Numbered from the stretch's first letter, positions 52,352-61,680 are shown. The stretch is 64,000 nucleotides of DNA from Treponema sp. (GCA_017940005.1 JAGAZO010000005.1:48225-112224); one strand, 5' to 3'. The notes: generated from the sequence alone by a model not told the origin. Program-made: numbers and translations.

Positions 52352-54601
52352 ATGGTATATGTAGGCCTCAATAGTGCGTTCTTCTTATTTTTTCTCTTCC
52401 TCACGATTTATATATTGGCTGTTTTCAAAGAGCGAACAGCACAAATGCGCTCGTTCATCATCAGTTTATTTTCTCTAATGGTGTTATCCGCTATGTTTAC
52501 GCTATCGGTGAGCGGCATTTTTTCTGAGAAAATAGCACAGATTTTCGGACAAATAATTTTGTTTTTTGAAGCATGTTTTTTTATCAATATTTCATTTTAT
52601 TTTTTGCAGCACAAACCGATGCAATTTAAATTTGTCAAACTGCTATCCTATGTTGTTAAAGTAGTGCTGTATGCGTTTGCATTGTATATCTTGTTAAAGA
52701 AAATTGATTATGCTGCATTTACGAGTTTAAAATCGTCAGGAAGCATTGAGTCAAGCTATATTTTTAGCGGGGAAGTGCGTGCTGTCTTTCCTATACGCTG
52801 GGCAACACTGTACATAGTTTTTTTCCGATTCGTATGTCCTGGATTCTGCTGTTTGATTATGCTTTTGCGAAATGAGTATCGTGCAACACGTCTTGAAAGA
52901 TTTCGCGGGTTATTAAATGCTTTAGCACTTGCTGCCATGTGGGCGCTGGCAATTTTTATCCAATATGCAGTACGGTACAGCGTTATTATGCGTGATCTTC
53001 CGCAATTTTCGCCTGTATACTTAACGTCATATGTATTCTTTATGTTAAGTTTATTTTATGCGTCAATACAGAAATCTGTGCCGACAAAAAATGATGCTGA
53101 TAATTTTATTAATCACATCTTTTTTTTGTATATCGTGCCTGCAACGCTTGTAGGAGAACTCTATGCAGTCTTATTTAATATTTATATAACACAGTCTACG
53201 CTTTTTTTCGGAGTGTTAGGCGGTCTCATTGCCGCATCGCTGCTATTCATATGGCGTATTGATATTACGCTTGAGTCTATGCAGCGCGTGCGTTCCACTG
53301 ATTATGAACAAGGATTTGAGCGCGAGCTAAAAGCCATCGATTATGACGAAGACATGGATGTTATTGCAGGCAAGATGGTTGATATTTTCAAAAAATATAC
53401 AGCTTGTTCGTCTGTTACGCTGTTTGTTGATACTGGACAAAGTGCAATGGAAGCAGCTATTTCTTCGCTTGAAAAACCGCCTGTTGCTTCTTTCGATTTT
53501 GAGCTCTTCAATGAGCTTTTGAGCAGAGGTAGGAATATTGTTGCATACAACGATATAGAAAAAGAACAGAGCTTGGAGTTTGTGCGCGGTAAGCTCATCG
53601 ATTTTTTTACGACAACGCATTCGGATGTGCTCTTTTTGCTCAATGAAGGGCAGAAAATGTTTGCATGCATGACATTGGGCATAAAGAATAATGGCGACCA
53701 TTATGGTGATTACGATATGGAAGTGTTCACGCATTTGTATTCGTATTTCTTTGTATTCGGTTATTATATGCGCAATATTTCCAGCAAAGATGTTATCGGT
53801 ATTGTCAACAGAGAATTGCGCATGTCGTCGCAAATCATTGCATCTATTCAAGAGAATGTTGACCAGATGCAAAATGAAAAAGTTGACGCGGGGTACCTCA
53901 TGATTCCTGCCCATGCTATTGGTGGAGAATTCGTCGATTTAATCAGAATAAACGACGGCGCTCATCTGTGTGTTATAGGCAGTTTAAGCGGGCGAGGTAT
54001 TGCAGCGAGTATGAGCATGGTTATCTTAAAATCAATTATCCGTACCTTCCTTGCCGAAACACATGATTTTAAAGAGCTCGTAGAAAAAGTCAACTCATTT
54101 ATCAGGGAAAATTTGCCAAAAGGAACTATCTTTTCAGGCGTGTTCACGCTCATGGATTTCCGTACCAATGTGATGTACTACATCAACTGCGGAATACCAT
54201 CTATGTTTTTGTATACGCAGGCGTATAACAACGTCATTGAAATTCAGGGACGTGGGCACGTGCTCGGTTTTGTACGCGACATAGTGCCGTACATTGCTCT
54301 GCGACAGATTAAGCTCAATGCAGGCGATATATTGCTCGCGTGCACATCGGGCATTATCAATTCGCGGTCGCTACGAGGTGAGCAGTTCGGCAAAGAACGG
54401 ATTCAGGAGGTGTTGCTTTCTAATACCGCGTTGCGAGCGTCGCATATAGCTCGTGCTGAATATGACAGCCTCGTAAAATTCACCTCAAAAGAATTGCAAG
54501 AAGATATAAGCATGCTCACCATAAAGGTTTACGAAACAAGCCGCTCATTGCTTGAAGAATTGCAGGAAGACATCAATATGCTACAAGTAAAGTATAATTA
54601 G
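52352..54601 (+). CDS. Polytopic membrane protein with degenerate SpoIIE-like domain (module 1, pseudophosphatase)
   Basis: A 749-residue protein. About eight membrane helices (residues 5-302) lead into a GAF-like region (about 330-470) and a SpoIIE-like domain (about 510-727). The phosphatase metal ligands are lost: GGEFVD has E526 in place of Asp, IGSLSGRG has S544 in place of the GDVSGKG Asp, and CTSG has S666 in place of the TDG Asp. The fold markers (SLSGRGIAASMSM) remain. A catalytic role is therefore unlikely; a sensory or regulatory pairing with the active phosphatase is inferred. The last 22 residues repeat the segment ELQEDISMLTIKV as ELQEDINMLQVK. Confidence 0.85.
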   Translation: MVYVGLNSAFFLFFLFLTIYILAVFKERTAQMRSFIISLFSLMVLSAMFTLSVSGIFSEKIAQIFGQIILFFEACFFINISFYFLQHKPMQFKFVKLLSYVVKVVLYAFALYILLKKIDYAAFTSLKSSGSIESSYIFSGEVRAVFPIRWATLYIVFFRFVCPGFCCLIMLLRNEYRATRLERFRGLLNALALAAMWALAIFIQYAVRYSVIMRDLPQFSPVYLTSYVFFMLSLFYASIQKSVPTKNDADNFINHIFFLYIVPATLVGELYAVLFNIYITQSTLFFGVLGGLIAASLLFIWRIDITLESMQRVRSTDYEQGFERELKAIDYDEDMDVIAGKMVDIFKKYTACSSVTLFVDTGQSAMEAAISSLEKPPVASFDFELFNELLSRGRNIVAYNDIEKEQSLEFVRGKLIDFFTTTHSDVLFLLNEGQKMFACMTLGIKNNGDHYGDYDMEVFTHLYSYFFVFGYYMRNISSKDVIGIVNRELRMSSQIIASIQENVDQMQNEKVDAGYLMIPAHAIGGEFVDLIRINDGAHLCVIGSLSGRGIAASMSMVILKSIIRTFLAETHDFKELVEKVNSFIRENLPKGTIFSGVFTLMDFRTNVMYYINCGIPSMFLYTQAYNNVIEIQGRGHVLGFVRDIVPYIALRQIKLNAGDILLACTSGIINSRSLRGEQFGKERIQEVLLSNTALRASHIARAEYDSLVKFTSKELQEDISMLTIKVYETSRSLLEELQEDINMLQVKYN

Positions 54602-54650
54602 CTGCATTTGATTCGTGCGGATGAGTTCATGTATTACTTTGTGATACAAA

Positions 54651-54754
54651 CTGTAGGAAAACTGTTGTATTCGTCGCTTACGCGACTGGCGAATGAGCCG
54701 TTGGCTCGTTCTGTAAGGAAATTATTTTATTCGTCGCTTACGCGACTGGCGAAT
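54651..54754. repeat. Direct repeat, two 44-base copies with 60-base period
   Basis: CTGTAGGAAAACTGTTGTAT... (54651-54694) and its copy at 54711-54754 share TATTCGTCGCTTACGCGACT and GGCGAAT. They lie just after the first module in a 787-base gap without a supported gene. Confidence 0.75.
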
Positions 54755-54771
54755 ACCACGATGCCGCTCGA

Positions 54772-54804
54772 ACCTTCGTTGCGACGCTGCGTCGCAACGA
54801 AGGT
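54772..54804. repeat. Perfect 15-base hairpin
   Basis: ACCTTCGTTGCGACG-CTG-CGTCGCAACGAAGGT. No T run follows, so it is not a typical terminator; it belongs to the palindrome cluster between the modules. Confidence 0.75.
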
Positions 54805-54839
54805 ATGAAAGCCGTCTATGACATTTTTAGAGAACGTTT

Positions 54840-54896
54840 AAAAACGCCGCTAAAATGGCGCGGCGTTTTTAGCTTCGAGTTTTCGCGGAAAACTCG
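54840..54896. repeat. Bipartite hairpin repeat, copy 2 (complete)
   Basis: First hairpin AAAAACGCCGC-TAAAATGGC-GCGGCGTTTTT (54840-54870), second hairpin CGAGTTTTC-GCG-GAAAACTCG (54876-54896). The first hairpin with its T run could terminate transcription in either direction. Confidence 0.8.
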
Positions 54897-54993
54897 CGTA
54901 TGTACATGTGCGCGTGCACTTCGTGCAACTGCGCACTAATTGCACGCGCTCGCAAGTTGAAACTTGCTCTCTTGTGCAATTTCAAGGAAGTTT

Positions 54994-55038
54994 AAAAACG
55001 CCGCTAAAATAGCGCGGCGTTTTTAATTTCGAGTTTTC
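54994..55038. repeat. Bipartite hairpin repeat, copy 3 (second stem lost)
   Basis: AAAAACGCCGC-TAAAATAGC-GCGGCGTTTTT (54994-55024), followed by CGAGTTTTC (55030-55038) without its partner arm. From here to the promoter at 55327 I see no gene or further structure. Confidence 0.75.
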
Positions 55039-55326
55039 TTGTTTTAGGGATTAAAATTAACGTTTACTAACCATAGTTTCCGCTCATGTTGTTGTGTTGT
55101 AGAGAAGTGCATTCGTAAATAAACAAGCAAATTATAAACTTACAAGCGGTGCAGGCAAAGTTCCGTCCAGACACACATTTGGAATGTTGGCAAGCGAGTG
55201 CAGGCCAATGCCTAGTATATTCCTTGTGTGTTTATGGACGGGTTTTCGCCGAGAGCCGCCTGCTATTATTTACATTTATCACGAATAATAATATGTGCAC
55301 TTCGCTACAACAGTTTTTGTGAATCC

Positions 55327-55358
55327 ATCTACCTAAAATGTTGACAATATGATATACT
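55327..55358 (+). promoter_or_regulatory. Conserved promoter of the second phosphatase module
   Basis: Duplicate of 50902-50933, ending in TGATATACT (TATACT at 55353-55358). The TTGACA inside it (about 55341) is too close to be the -35 of this -10. Confidence 0.6.
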
Positions 55359-55388
55359 TACGAGTAGTGCATCATGTTTGAGGTGAGT

Positions 55389-56774
55389 ATGTACAAAATA
55401 CAAAAAAAAGTTATGTCTATTTTTATCAACGCGCTTGTTGTTGTATTTTTTATCGTCATTTCAATAGCACTCATAACAAGTACGGTAAATCATCCATTTA
55501 TATTGCTTGTTGCTGTGCCGTTGCTTGTGTTTCCCGTTCTTTTGATTGGAGGCAATGCGGCAAAAAATGTATTTGATAAAAAAATATATGCTGATATTTT
55601 TGAAAAAGGCGAAACACAGTATCTAACCCGTTTTATCAATCGTCTTAAGTTCTGCTATTCGTTCGATGACTTTTATAAAGCGATAGGCGACATACTTGAA
55701 AACGAAGCTGATTGTTCAGTACTGTTTCTTGACAGTGAAAAGAATTATGTTTTATACAACAGCCCCAATAGACTTTCTTCTTCTCAAGATGTTCGGTTTA
55801 CGCTTGCGCTCAATTTTCCCGCAGCGTGGCCTGATGGCATTTATCTTATTGATGAAACACTTGGCATTGTTTCTTCGCATAAAAAAGCACGTGGTTTTTT
55901 CTTTGCTGCGAATAAACAGCATTTGTACGTTTTTTGTAGATATACGCGCCTCTTTGATACCGACATTTACAATCAATGTTTTGAAGAGTTCAAGCGGTTT
56001 CAGACGCGTTCCAAAACAATTGGAGACTTGACAGAAATTTCTGATTTGACAACGCAGTGGCAACAACTTGCAGATGCACAACGCTCGTTCCTGCCTCAGA
56101 ATTTACCTGATATTCCAAAATTAAAACTTGCCGCATATTACAAGCCGCTCATAAATGTTTCTGGCGATTATTATTCTGTGTTGCCGCTTAACGCAGATAA
56201 AACATTGCTTTTGCTCGGTGATGTATCGGGCAAGGGGCTTGCAGCTGCGCTTGTCATGGGGCTTGTGGTAAATACAGTAAAAATCATAGATGATAAAGAA
56301 GACCTTGTGACAATGATTTGCGAAATTGACAAGGCGATTAAAAACATGAAGTTGCAAGACAAGTATACTGTTTTATTTCTCTGCATAATCGACACAAAAA
56401 AAATGACAATCAGATACATAAATGCGTCAATGTCCGACCCGATTATTTTGTCGCGTATGGCTGACAGGTATCGCATACGACCGCTTGCATCTAATGCGAG
56501 TCTTGTGGGCATTATTGAGATGGGGGATGTGCATGTTGCCGAGCAAAAATTGTATCATGGTGACACGATTCTCATAGCTTCTGACGGTGTGTCAGAGGTG
56601 ATGAATAGCGAAGGTGTAGAACTCGGCGATACTGATATTTTTAAACAAACGATGCAAGCAAGCGCAGAAAAACGTCCAGAACAGTTTATCGAAGATATGG
56701 CAAAGCTCATCTTTAGATACAGCGAAGGAATTTTGCATGATGATGTTACCATGATGGTCGCAAAGGTGGGATAA
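55389..56774 (+). CDS. SpoIIE/PP2C-type serine phosphatase, membrane-bound (module 2, active type)
   Basis: A 461-residue paralogue of the gene at 50966, alignable along its full length. Two membrane helices (about 10-30 and 36-54), a GAF-like region, and a complete SpoIIE-type domain: D260 in VSGDYYSV, D278 in LGDVSGKG, D399 in ASDGVSEV, and D451/D452 in LHDDVTMM. The N-terminal membrane part and sensor region differ more than the phosphatase, suggesting different inputs. GAGGTGAG precedes the ATG. The partner gene starts one base after its stop. Confidence 0.88.
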   Translation: MYKIQKKVMSIFINALVVVFFIVISIALITSTVNHPFILLVAVPLLVFPVLLIGGNAAKNVFDKKIYADIFEKGETQYLTRFINRLKFCYSFDDFYKAIGDILENEADCSVLFLDSEKNYVLYNSPNRLSSSQDVRFTLALNFPAAWPDGIYLIDETLGIVSSHKKARGFFFAANKQHLYVFCRYTRLFDTDIYNQCFEEFKRFQTRSKTIGDLTEISDLTTQWQQLADAQRSFLPQNLPDIPKLKLAAYYKPLINVSGDYYSVLPLNADKTLLLLGDVSGKGLAAALVMGLVVNTVKIIDDKEDLVTMICEIDKAIKNMKLQDKYTVLFLCIIDTKKMTIRYINASMSDPIILSRMADRYRIRPLASNASLVGIIEMGDVHVAEQKLYHGDTILIASDGVSEVMNSEGVELGDTDIFKQTMQASAEKRPEQFIEDMAKLIFRYSEGILHDDVTMMVAKVG

Positions 56775-56775
56775 T

Positions 56776-58950
56776 ATGATATATTTGGTGCTTAATGTTG
56801 TATTTGCTGTTTTTCTCTTTTATCTCACTGCTTTTGTAGACAGAGCGCGCATTCGTAAAGTTTATTATACAAATCAGTTGACTGTTGGTATTCTCACTGT
56901 AGCAATTATGGCAGCTCTGTTTGCCGTTTTGATAAGCACAGTTTTTCCACGTGGATTTTTCCAGCTCATAGCACGAAGTATGTTTTTTTGCGAGGCGTAT
57001 TTTCTTGTTAACATTTCTTTTTATTTTATTACGCAGAAAGTAAAAACAGGTTTGCCCGTAATAAATGCATTTATGGTGGCGTTTTATGCTGTAGCATTTT
57101 ACATTGTTTTTACAAAATTTCAATCTATCGAAATTTCCATAGAAAACGGCATCATCATTCAGTCGCCATTTGTTTTTCCTGTAAATATGCGTGATTTTTT
57201 TCCGTGGTCATGGGTTTCATTGTATGTTGTGCTGTTTCGATTTGCGCTTCCAGGATTTTGCTGCATTATCATGTTGCTGCTCAATGAATACAAGATGTCT
57301 CCGCTTGAACGAATTCGCAGCGTTTTTTTTGTACTTGCGCTCGTTGCAATGTGGGGCACGCTTCTCTTTATAAGTGTAATTTCCCGCGCTGTTCCGTGTT
57401 TTTCGTTAGTGTATTTGCTGGCGTATATATTCTGCATTCTCGTTTTACTTAAGGCAGAGACAATTACTTATGTACCATCAAAAAATGATATTGTTATTGT
57501 GATCCTTACAATAGTTTTTACATATATTGTGCCTATGATATTTATCACGTTGGTGTTCATAGCGCTGTTTGTGTATTTGGAGAGTCAACCTCTGCTCTTT
57601 GTCGTGCTTTTGGCGACAACTGTTGCGGGGACACTTATTTTTGCTTCTCGCATAACAGCCTTCTTTACCTCGACATTCAGCTTGCGCTCTGTTGGCTATG
57701 AAAAAGCGTTTGAACAAGATTTAGCGTCAATCGATTATAGTGGAGAGATGGATGGCGTTATCAATGCAATGTACAATGTTTTTGCTAGAAATGTTGAGTG
57801 TCGTTCCATGTCAATTTTTATTAATAGCGGCCTTGAAGTTTTTACAATAGCATTTTCATCCAACAATATTCATGCGGATATCCCTGTAAGCAATGCTGCA
57901 TTTGACGAGCTTCTTAATATTGGTAAAACAGTTGTGGCGTATAATAAAATAAGTGAATACCATGGACTTGAAAATGTACGCGAGGAGTTTGCAAATATTT
58001 TTAAATTGACAGATTCTGATGCACTCATACTTTTGAATGAAGGAAGAAATATACTCGGTTTTATTACGCTTGGTGCAAAGACAAATGGCGAGCATTACAG
58101 TAGCTATGATGTGACTGTTTTTACAAATCTGTATTCATATTTTTTTGTTTTTGGATATTACATGCGTAACATTTCGAATAGAGATGTCATAGGAACAGTG
58201 AATAGTGAAATCCGCATGTCGTCGCAAATCATTGCATCTATTCAGCAAGACACAGATGCGGTAATAAATCAAAAGCTGGATGCAGGTTACATCATGATAC
58301 CTGCTCATAATATTGGTGGAGAACTTGTCGATTTAATAAGAATTAACAATAATATGCACTTGTTCGTTACTGGTAGTTTGAGCGGACGTGGCATTGCAGC
58401 GAGCATGAGTATGGTCATTTTTAAATCAATACTACGTACATTCCTCAGTGAAACGCATGATTTTAAAGCGCTCGTCAGCAAGGTCAATTTATTTGTGCGA
58501 GAAAATTTGCCAAAAGGTTCCATCTTTTCAGGCGTGTTCGCGCTCATGGATTTTTGTACTGATACTATGTATTATATCAACTGTGGCATTCCTGCAATAT
58601 TTTTATATACGCAGGCGTATAACAACGTCATTGAAATTCAAGGGCGCGGGCATGTGCTCGGTTTTGTGCACGGCATAGATCCGTATATTTCTGTACGTCA
58701 AATCAAACTCAACAGCGGCGATGTAGTTCTTGCATGCACGCACGGTCTTATCAATTCACGTTCATTGCGCGGGGAAGAGTTTGGCAAAGACCGTGTTCAG
58801 CAAGTGCTTATGGCAAATATAACGTATTCTGCGTCGCGCATTGCGCAGTTTGAATATGACGGTTTGGTAAAATTTATGTCAAAAAATATGGAAGATGATG
58901 TGAGCATTCTCGTTATGAAATATGCGGGAAAAGAATCTGTTGTCAGATAA
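56776..58950 (+). CDS. Polytopic membrane protein with degenerate SpoIIE-like domain (module 2, pseudophosphatase)
   Basis: A 724-residue paralogue of the gene at 52352. About eight membrane helices (residues 1-300), GAF-like region (about 315-460), SpoIIE-like domain (about 500-715). The same metal ligands are replaced: E516 in GGELVD, S534 in TGSLSGRG, H656 in CTHG. MSSQIIASIQ and LVDLIRIN are conserved between the copies although outside the catalytic set, which suggests selection for a non-catalytic function. It lacks the C-terminal duplication of the first copy. The STAS gene follows after 44 bases. Confidence 0.85.
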   Translation: MIYLVLNVVFAVFLFYLTAFVDRARIRKVYYTNQLTVGILTVAIMAALFAVLISTVFPRGFFQLIARSMFFCEAYFLVNISFYFITQKVKTGLPVINAFMVAFYAVAFYIVFTKFQSIEISIENGIIIQSPFVFPVNMRDFFPWSWVSLYVVLFRFALPGFCCIIMLLLNEYKMSPLERIRSVFFVLALVAMWGTLLFISVISRAVPCFSLVYLLAYIFCILVLLKAETITYVPSKNDIVIVILTIVFTYIVPMIFITLVFIALFVYLESQPLLFVVLLATTVAGTLIFASRITAFFTSTFSLRSVGYEKAFEQDLASIDYSGEMDGVINAMYNVFARNVECRSMSIFINSGLEVFTIAFSSNNIHADIPVSNAAFDELLNIGKTVVAYNKISEYHGLENVREEFANIFKLTDSDALILLNEGRNILGFITLGAKTNGEHYSSYDVTVFTNLYSYFFVFGYYMRNISNRDVIGTVNSEIRMSSQIIASIQQDTDAVINQKLDAGYIMIPAHNIGGELVDLIRINNNMHLFVTGSLSGRGIAASMSMVIFKSILRTFLSETHDFKALVSKVNLFVRENLPKGSIFSGVFALMDFCTDTMYYINCGIPAIFLYTQAYNNVIEIQGRGHVLGFVHGIDPYISVRQIKLNSGDVVLACTHGLINSRSLRGEEFGKDRVQQVLMANITYSASRIAQFEYDGLVKFMSKNMEDDVSILVMKYAGKESVVR

Positions 58951-58994
58951 TCACGGCATGAATGCTGTGTCAATATTTTTGTTAGGAGCGAAAT

Positions 58995-59321
58995 ATGGAT
59001 CAATTGACAATCACTGAAAAAACGGGAGCGAATTATCTTCTGTTTGAATGCAATGGGGCAATCAATGCATATACGGTTTCCGAATTTCAGCAAAAAGTAT
59101 ATAGCGCAATTAAGACAAGCAATGTCGTGCTTGATCTGTCGCAAGTAAGCGAGATAGACAATTCTGGCATGGGAGTGATTATGGCTGCATTCAATGATGG
59201 CGAAGATGCGGGACATACATTGTATCTCATGGCGCCGTCAAATGAAAGCGAGCGCGCAATAGAGGCTACAGGCTTTTCCAAAGTGCTACACATAATTAGC
59301 ACTGCGACAGAAGTTGTTTGA
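58995..59321 (+). CDS. STAS-domain anti-sigma factor antagonist
   Basis: A 108-residue single-domain SpoIIAA/RsbV-like protein. The phosphorylatable serine is S57 in VSEIDNSGMGVIMAAFNDG, the family signature, preceded by NVVLDLSQ. Dephosphorylated forms bind an anti-sigma kinase and free its sigma factor. AGGAG precedes the ATG. Its position right after two SpoIIE modules makes it their likely substrate. No anti-sigma kinase or sigma factor gene is in the window. Confidence 0.88.
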   Translation: MDQLTITEKTGANYLLFECNGAINAYTVSEFQQKVYSAIKTSNVVLDLSQVSEIDNSGMGVIMAAFNDGEDAGHTLYLMAPSNESERAIEATGFSKVLHIISTATEVV

Positions 59322-59325
59322 GGTG

Positions 59326-60294
59326 TTATTCAACATCTGCTTCTGTCAGTCCATACTGCTCTTCTGCGTCGCGATTCATGGATCCTGCTGGTTCAACGTG
59401 AATCATTATATCATATATATCGGGGATGGTATTGCGTACCGCTTTCTCAACTTCTGTTGCAATTTCATGAGACGCGTATACAGTCATGTTTGCATCTACT
59501 TCTATATCTAAATCAATATCCCAATGCGCAGCTATTTTTCTGATGCGTGCCCGATGAGGATGCAACGCACCTTTTACAGAGCGTACTGCATCGAACATAC
59601 GCTTATACATTTCCTTATCTGTATTGCCATCCATGAGTTCTGTATTCATGTCGGAGAAAATTTCAATTGCATTTTTAATAATCCATGCGCTTACGAGGAG
59701 TGCTGTTATTGGATCTAGTATTGGCTGATGGAAAAAGTGAGCGGCAGTGATTCCAATAAACACACCAGCTGACATGATGATGTCGCCTTTCATGTTTTCT
59801 GCGTTTGCTTGAATCATGGGACTTGTGCTTTTTTTGCCAAGTACGTATTGGCTTATTGCAAGCATCGATTTCCCTGCTATCGATATGAGTGTGGCGAGCA
59901 TTGCATAGCCGCTCACTTCACGTTTATATGAGTGTTCTGCGAGATGTCGGATTGAAGAAACTGCAAGTTGCGAGCCTGCAAAAAAAATGATAAATGACAG
60001 CGCCATTGTTGCGGTTGTTTCCGCTCTGCCGTATCCCCATGGATGCTCTCTGTCGCTAGAGCGGGTGATTACTTTGCTCACAATGAGCGTCATGAGTGCA
60101 ATGCCTACATCGGTGAGCGAGTCAATTCCGTCGCCTGCAACAGCAAGACTTCCTGAAACTTTTGCGAGCAGCAATTTAATAATTGTAAGCGCAAGATTTC
60201 CTATGAGCGCTATCATGCCGGCAGTACGTATGAGACGAGTGCGCTTTATATCATTACTGGTATCAGTGTGTGTATTCATGTGTACTGCAATCAT
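59326..60294 (-). CDS. Cation diffusion facilitator family transporter
   Basis: A 322-residue membrane protein exporting divalent cations such as zinc, iron or manganese. Six hydrophobic segments; the metal-site region is AVAGDGIDSLTDVGIALMTL and the conserved HPWGYGRAETTATM follows. The cytoplasmic C-terminal domain has DIDLEVDANMTVYASHEIA. The start is uncertain: ATG 60294 lies seven bases after a TATGCT box, ATG 60279 is equally free of a ribosome site, and further in-frame starts exist to 60366. It converges with the STAS gene. Confidence 0.85.
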   Translation of the reverse strand: MIAVHMNTHTDTSNDIKRTRLIRTAGMIALIGNLALTIIKLLLAKVSGSLAVAGDGIDSLTDVGIALMTLIVSKVITRSSDREHPWGYGRAETTATMALSFIIFFAGSQLAVSSIRHLAEHSYKREVSGYAMLATLISIAGKSMLAISQYVLGKKSTSPMIQANAENMKGDIIMSAGVFIGITAAHFFHQPILDPITALLVSAWIIKNAIEIFSDMNTELMDGNTDKEMYKRMFDAVRSVKGALHPHRARIRKIAAHWDIDLDIEVDANMTVYASHEIATEVEKAVRNTIPDIYDIMIHVEPAGSMNRDAEEQYGLTEADVE

Positions 60295-60440
60295 ATCGAA
60301 AAGCATACTATTTAACAATATCTGCGCATAAGAATTAATAAATTTTCTGGAATGCATGCGGTACATTTTTCAAAAAGCAGTTATTTATGTGAAAGCGAAA
60401 CACTCATGGAAAATAGGGATTGACAAATGCATGCAAATTA

Positions 60441-60456
60441 ATTAGCTTATGCTAAT
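60441..60456. promoter_or_regulatory. Operator-like dyad upstream of the binding-protein gene
   Basis: ATTAGC-TTAT-GCTAAT, a perfect six-base dyad about 90 bases before the ATG and 15 bases after TTGACA (60420-60425). It could bind a metal-responsive repressor; that is inference. Confidence 0.4.
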
Positions 60457-60545
60457 ATATGTTTGAGGGAGCATTTCCTGCTTTCTTTTATGACCGCAAT
60501 TCGTATCGATAGTTTGTGAGTCGCGGTATTTTACAGGAGTCATTT

Positions 60546-61628
60546 ATGAAAAAATTACTTGCAGGCGCGCTTGCAGTCGTTGCATTCTGTTCATGCACTC
60601 GTCAATCTGTCAAAGAACAGACACGCGTTATTACTGATCATGCTGGCAGAGAAATTGCTGTGCCACATGAAATCACCAGGATTGTCATTACATCTCCGTG
60701 GCCGCTTCCATCGTATTTCTGTATTTTTAATTCAGAGGCGAAAAAACTTGTTGGCATTCCTCCTGCGTCTATGGCGGCGGCGCGCTATTCACTGCTGCCT
60801 GTCGTCTCGCCAGACATTTTGCATGCAAGTACATCATTTCTCAAAGGGACAGAAATAAACAGCGAGGAACTTCTAAAGCTTAATCCCGATGTTGTATTCT
60901 ATTCTTCATCAAATACAGCACAATATGATCAATGCTCTGCCGCTGGCATTCCTGCTATTGGTTTTGAGGGAAGCGCGCCTGACGGAGATGTCATTGCGAC
61001 ATTCGAGCATCGTATTACACTGCTCGGCGAGGTGCTCGGACTTGGGAATAAAGCAAAAGAAATTATCGACTATGCATATGCCGTTCATGATGAAATTGAG
61101 AGTCGCATTGCTGCTGTTTCGCAGCGTGAAAAACCTCGCGCGCTCATCTTATATGGATATAGAAATGGAAAGATTGAAACTTCGGGCAATAATTCATTCG
61201 GGCAATATTGGATTGATGCTACTGGCGGTGAAAATGCAGCAAAAGAAATACAAGGCTTTTCCGAAATCAACATGGAGCAAGTGTATGCTTGGAATCCAGA
61301 CATCATCTATATTACAAACTTTACGCCGTATCAACCAGAAGACTTTTACAACAACAGCATAGCGGGACACGACTGGAGCGCGGTAAAAGCGGTACGAGAA
61401 GGAAAGGTGTATAAATTTCCGCTTGGCATGTACCGATGGTTTCCGCCGTCATCAGATACACCGCTTGTGCTCAAATGGCTTGCCACGCATCATCAGCCGA
61501 AGCTGTTTTCTGACATAGATATGGAAGCAGAAACAAAAGCATATTACAAACGATTCTACGGCGTTGAATTGCGTGACGAAGATGTTGCGATGATTTTTGC
61601 GCCTGCACGAGAAGCTGCAGATTATTAA
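60546..61628 (+). CDS. Metal/siderophore/B12-type ABC transporter substrate-binding lipoprotein
   Basis: A 360-residue protein of the FepB/BtuF class. The signal peptide ends VVAFCSC with lipidated C17. ITDHAGREIAVPHEITRIVI is the family opening, followed by LLKLNPDVVFYSS, LGEVLGLGNKAKEIIDYAYA and WSAVKAVREGKVYKFPLGMY. No permease or ATPase gene is adjacent, so it must work with a transporter encoded elsewhere. AGGAG precedes the ATG. The ligand is not readable from sequence. Confidence 0.85.
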   Translation: MKKLLAGALAVVAFCSCTRQSVKEQTRVITDHAGREIAVPHEITRIVITSPWPLPSYFCIFNSEAKKLVGIPPASMAAARYSLLPVVSPDILHASTSFLKGTEINSEELLKLNPDVVFYSSSNTAQYDQCSAAGIPAIGFEGSAPDGDVIATFEHRITLLGEVLGLGNKAKEIIDYAYAVHDEIESRIAAVSQREKPRALILYGYRNGKIETSGNNSFGQYWIDATGGENAAKEIQGFSEINMEQVYAWNPDIIYITNFTPYQPEDFYNNSIAGHDWSAVKAVREGKVYKFPLGMYRWFPPSSDTPLVLKWLATHHQPKLFSDIDMEAETKAYYKRFYGVELRDEDVAMIFAPAREAADY

Positions 61629-61637
61629 TATAGTTGC

Positions 61638-61680
61638 TGTATAGATTGAAAAATTTGTGAGCGATTTTTCAATCTATACA
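61638..61680 (+). terminator. Perfect 17-base inverted repeat after the binding-protein gene
   Basis: TGTATAGATTGAAAAAT-n9-ATTTTTCAATCTATACA. The 3' arm also supplies the -35 (TATACA) of the next promoter, so hairpin formation and initiation share the same bases. Confidence 0.6.

Noticed and set aside
54608..54808. 66-codon ORF after the first phosphatase module
   Set aside because: It is made of the 60-base direct repeat and a hairpin, with no coding signal.
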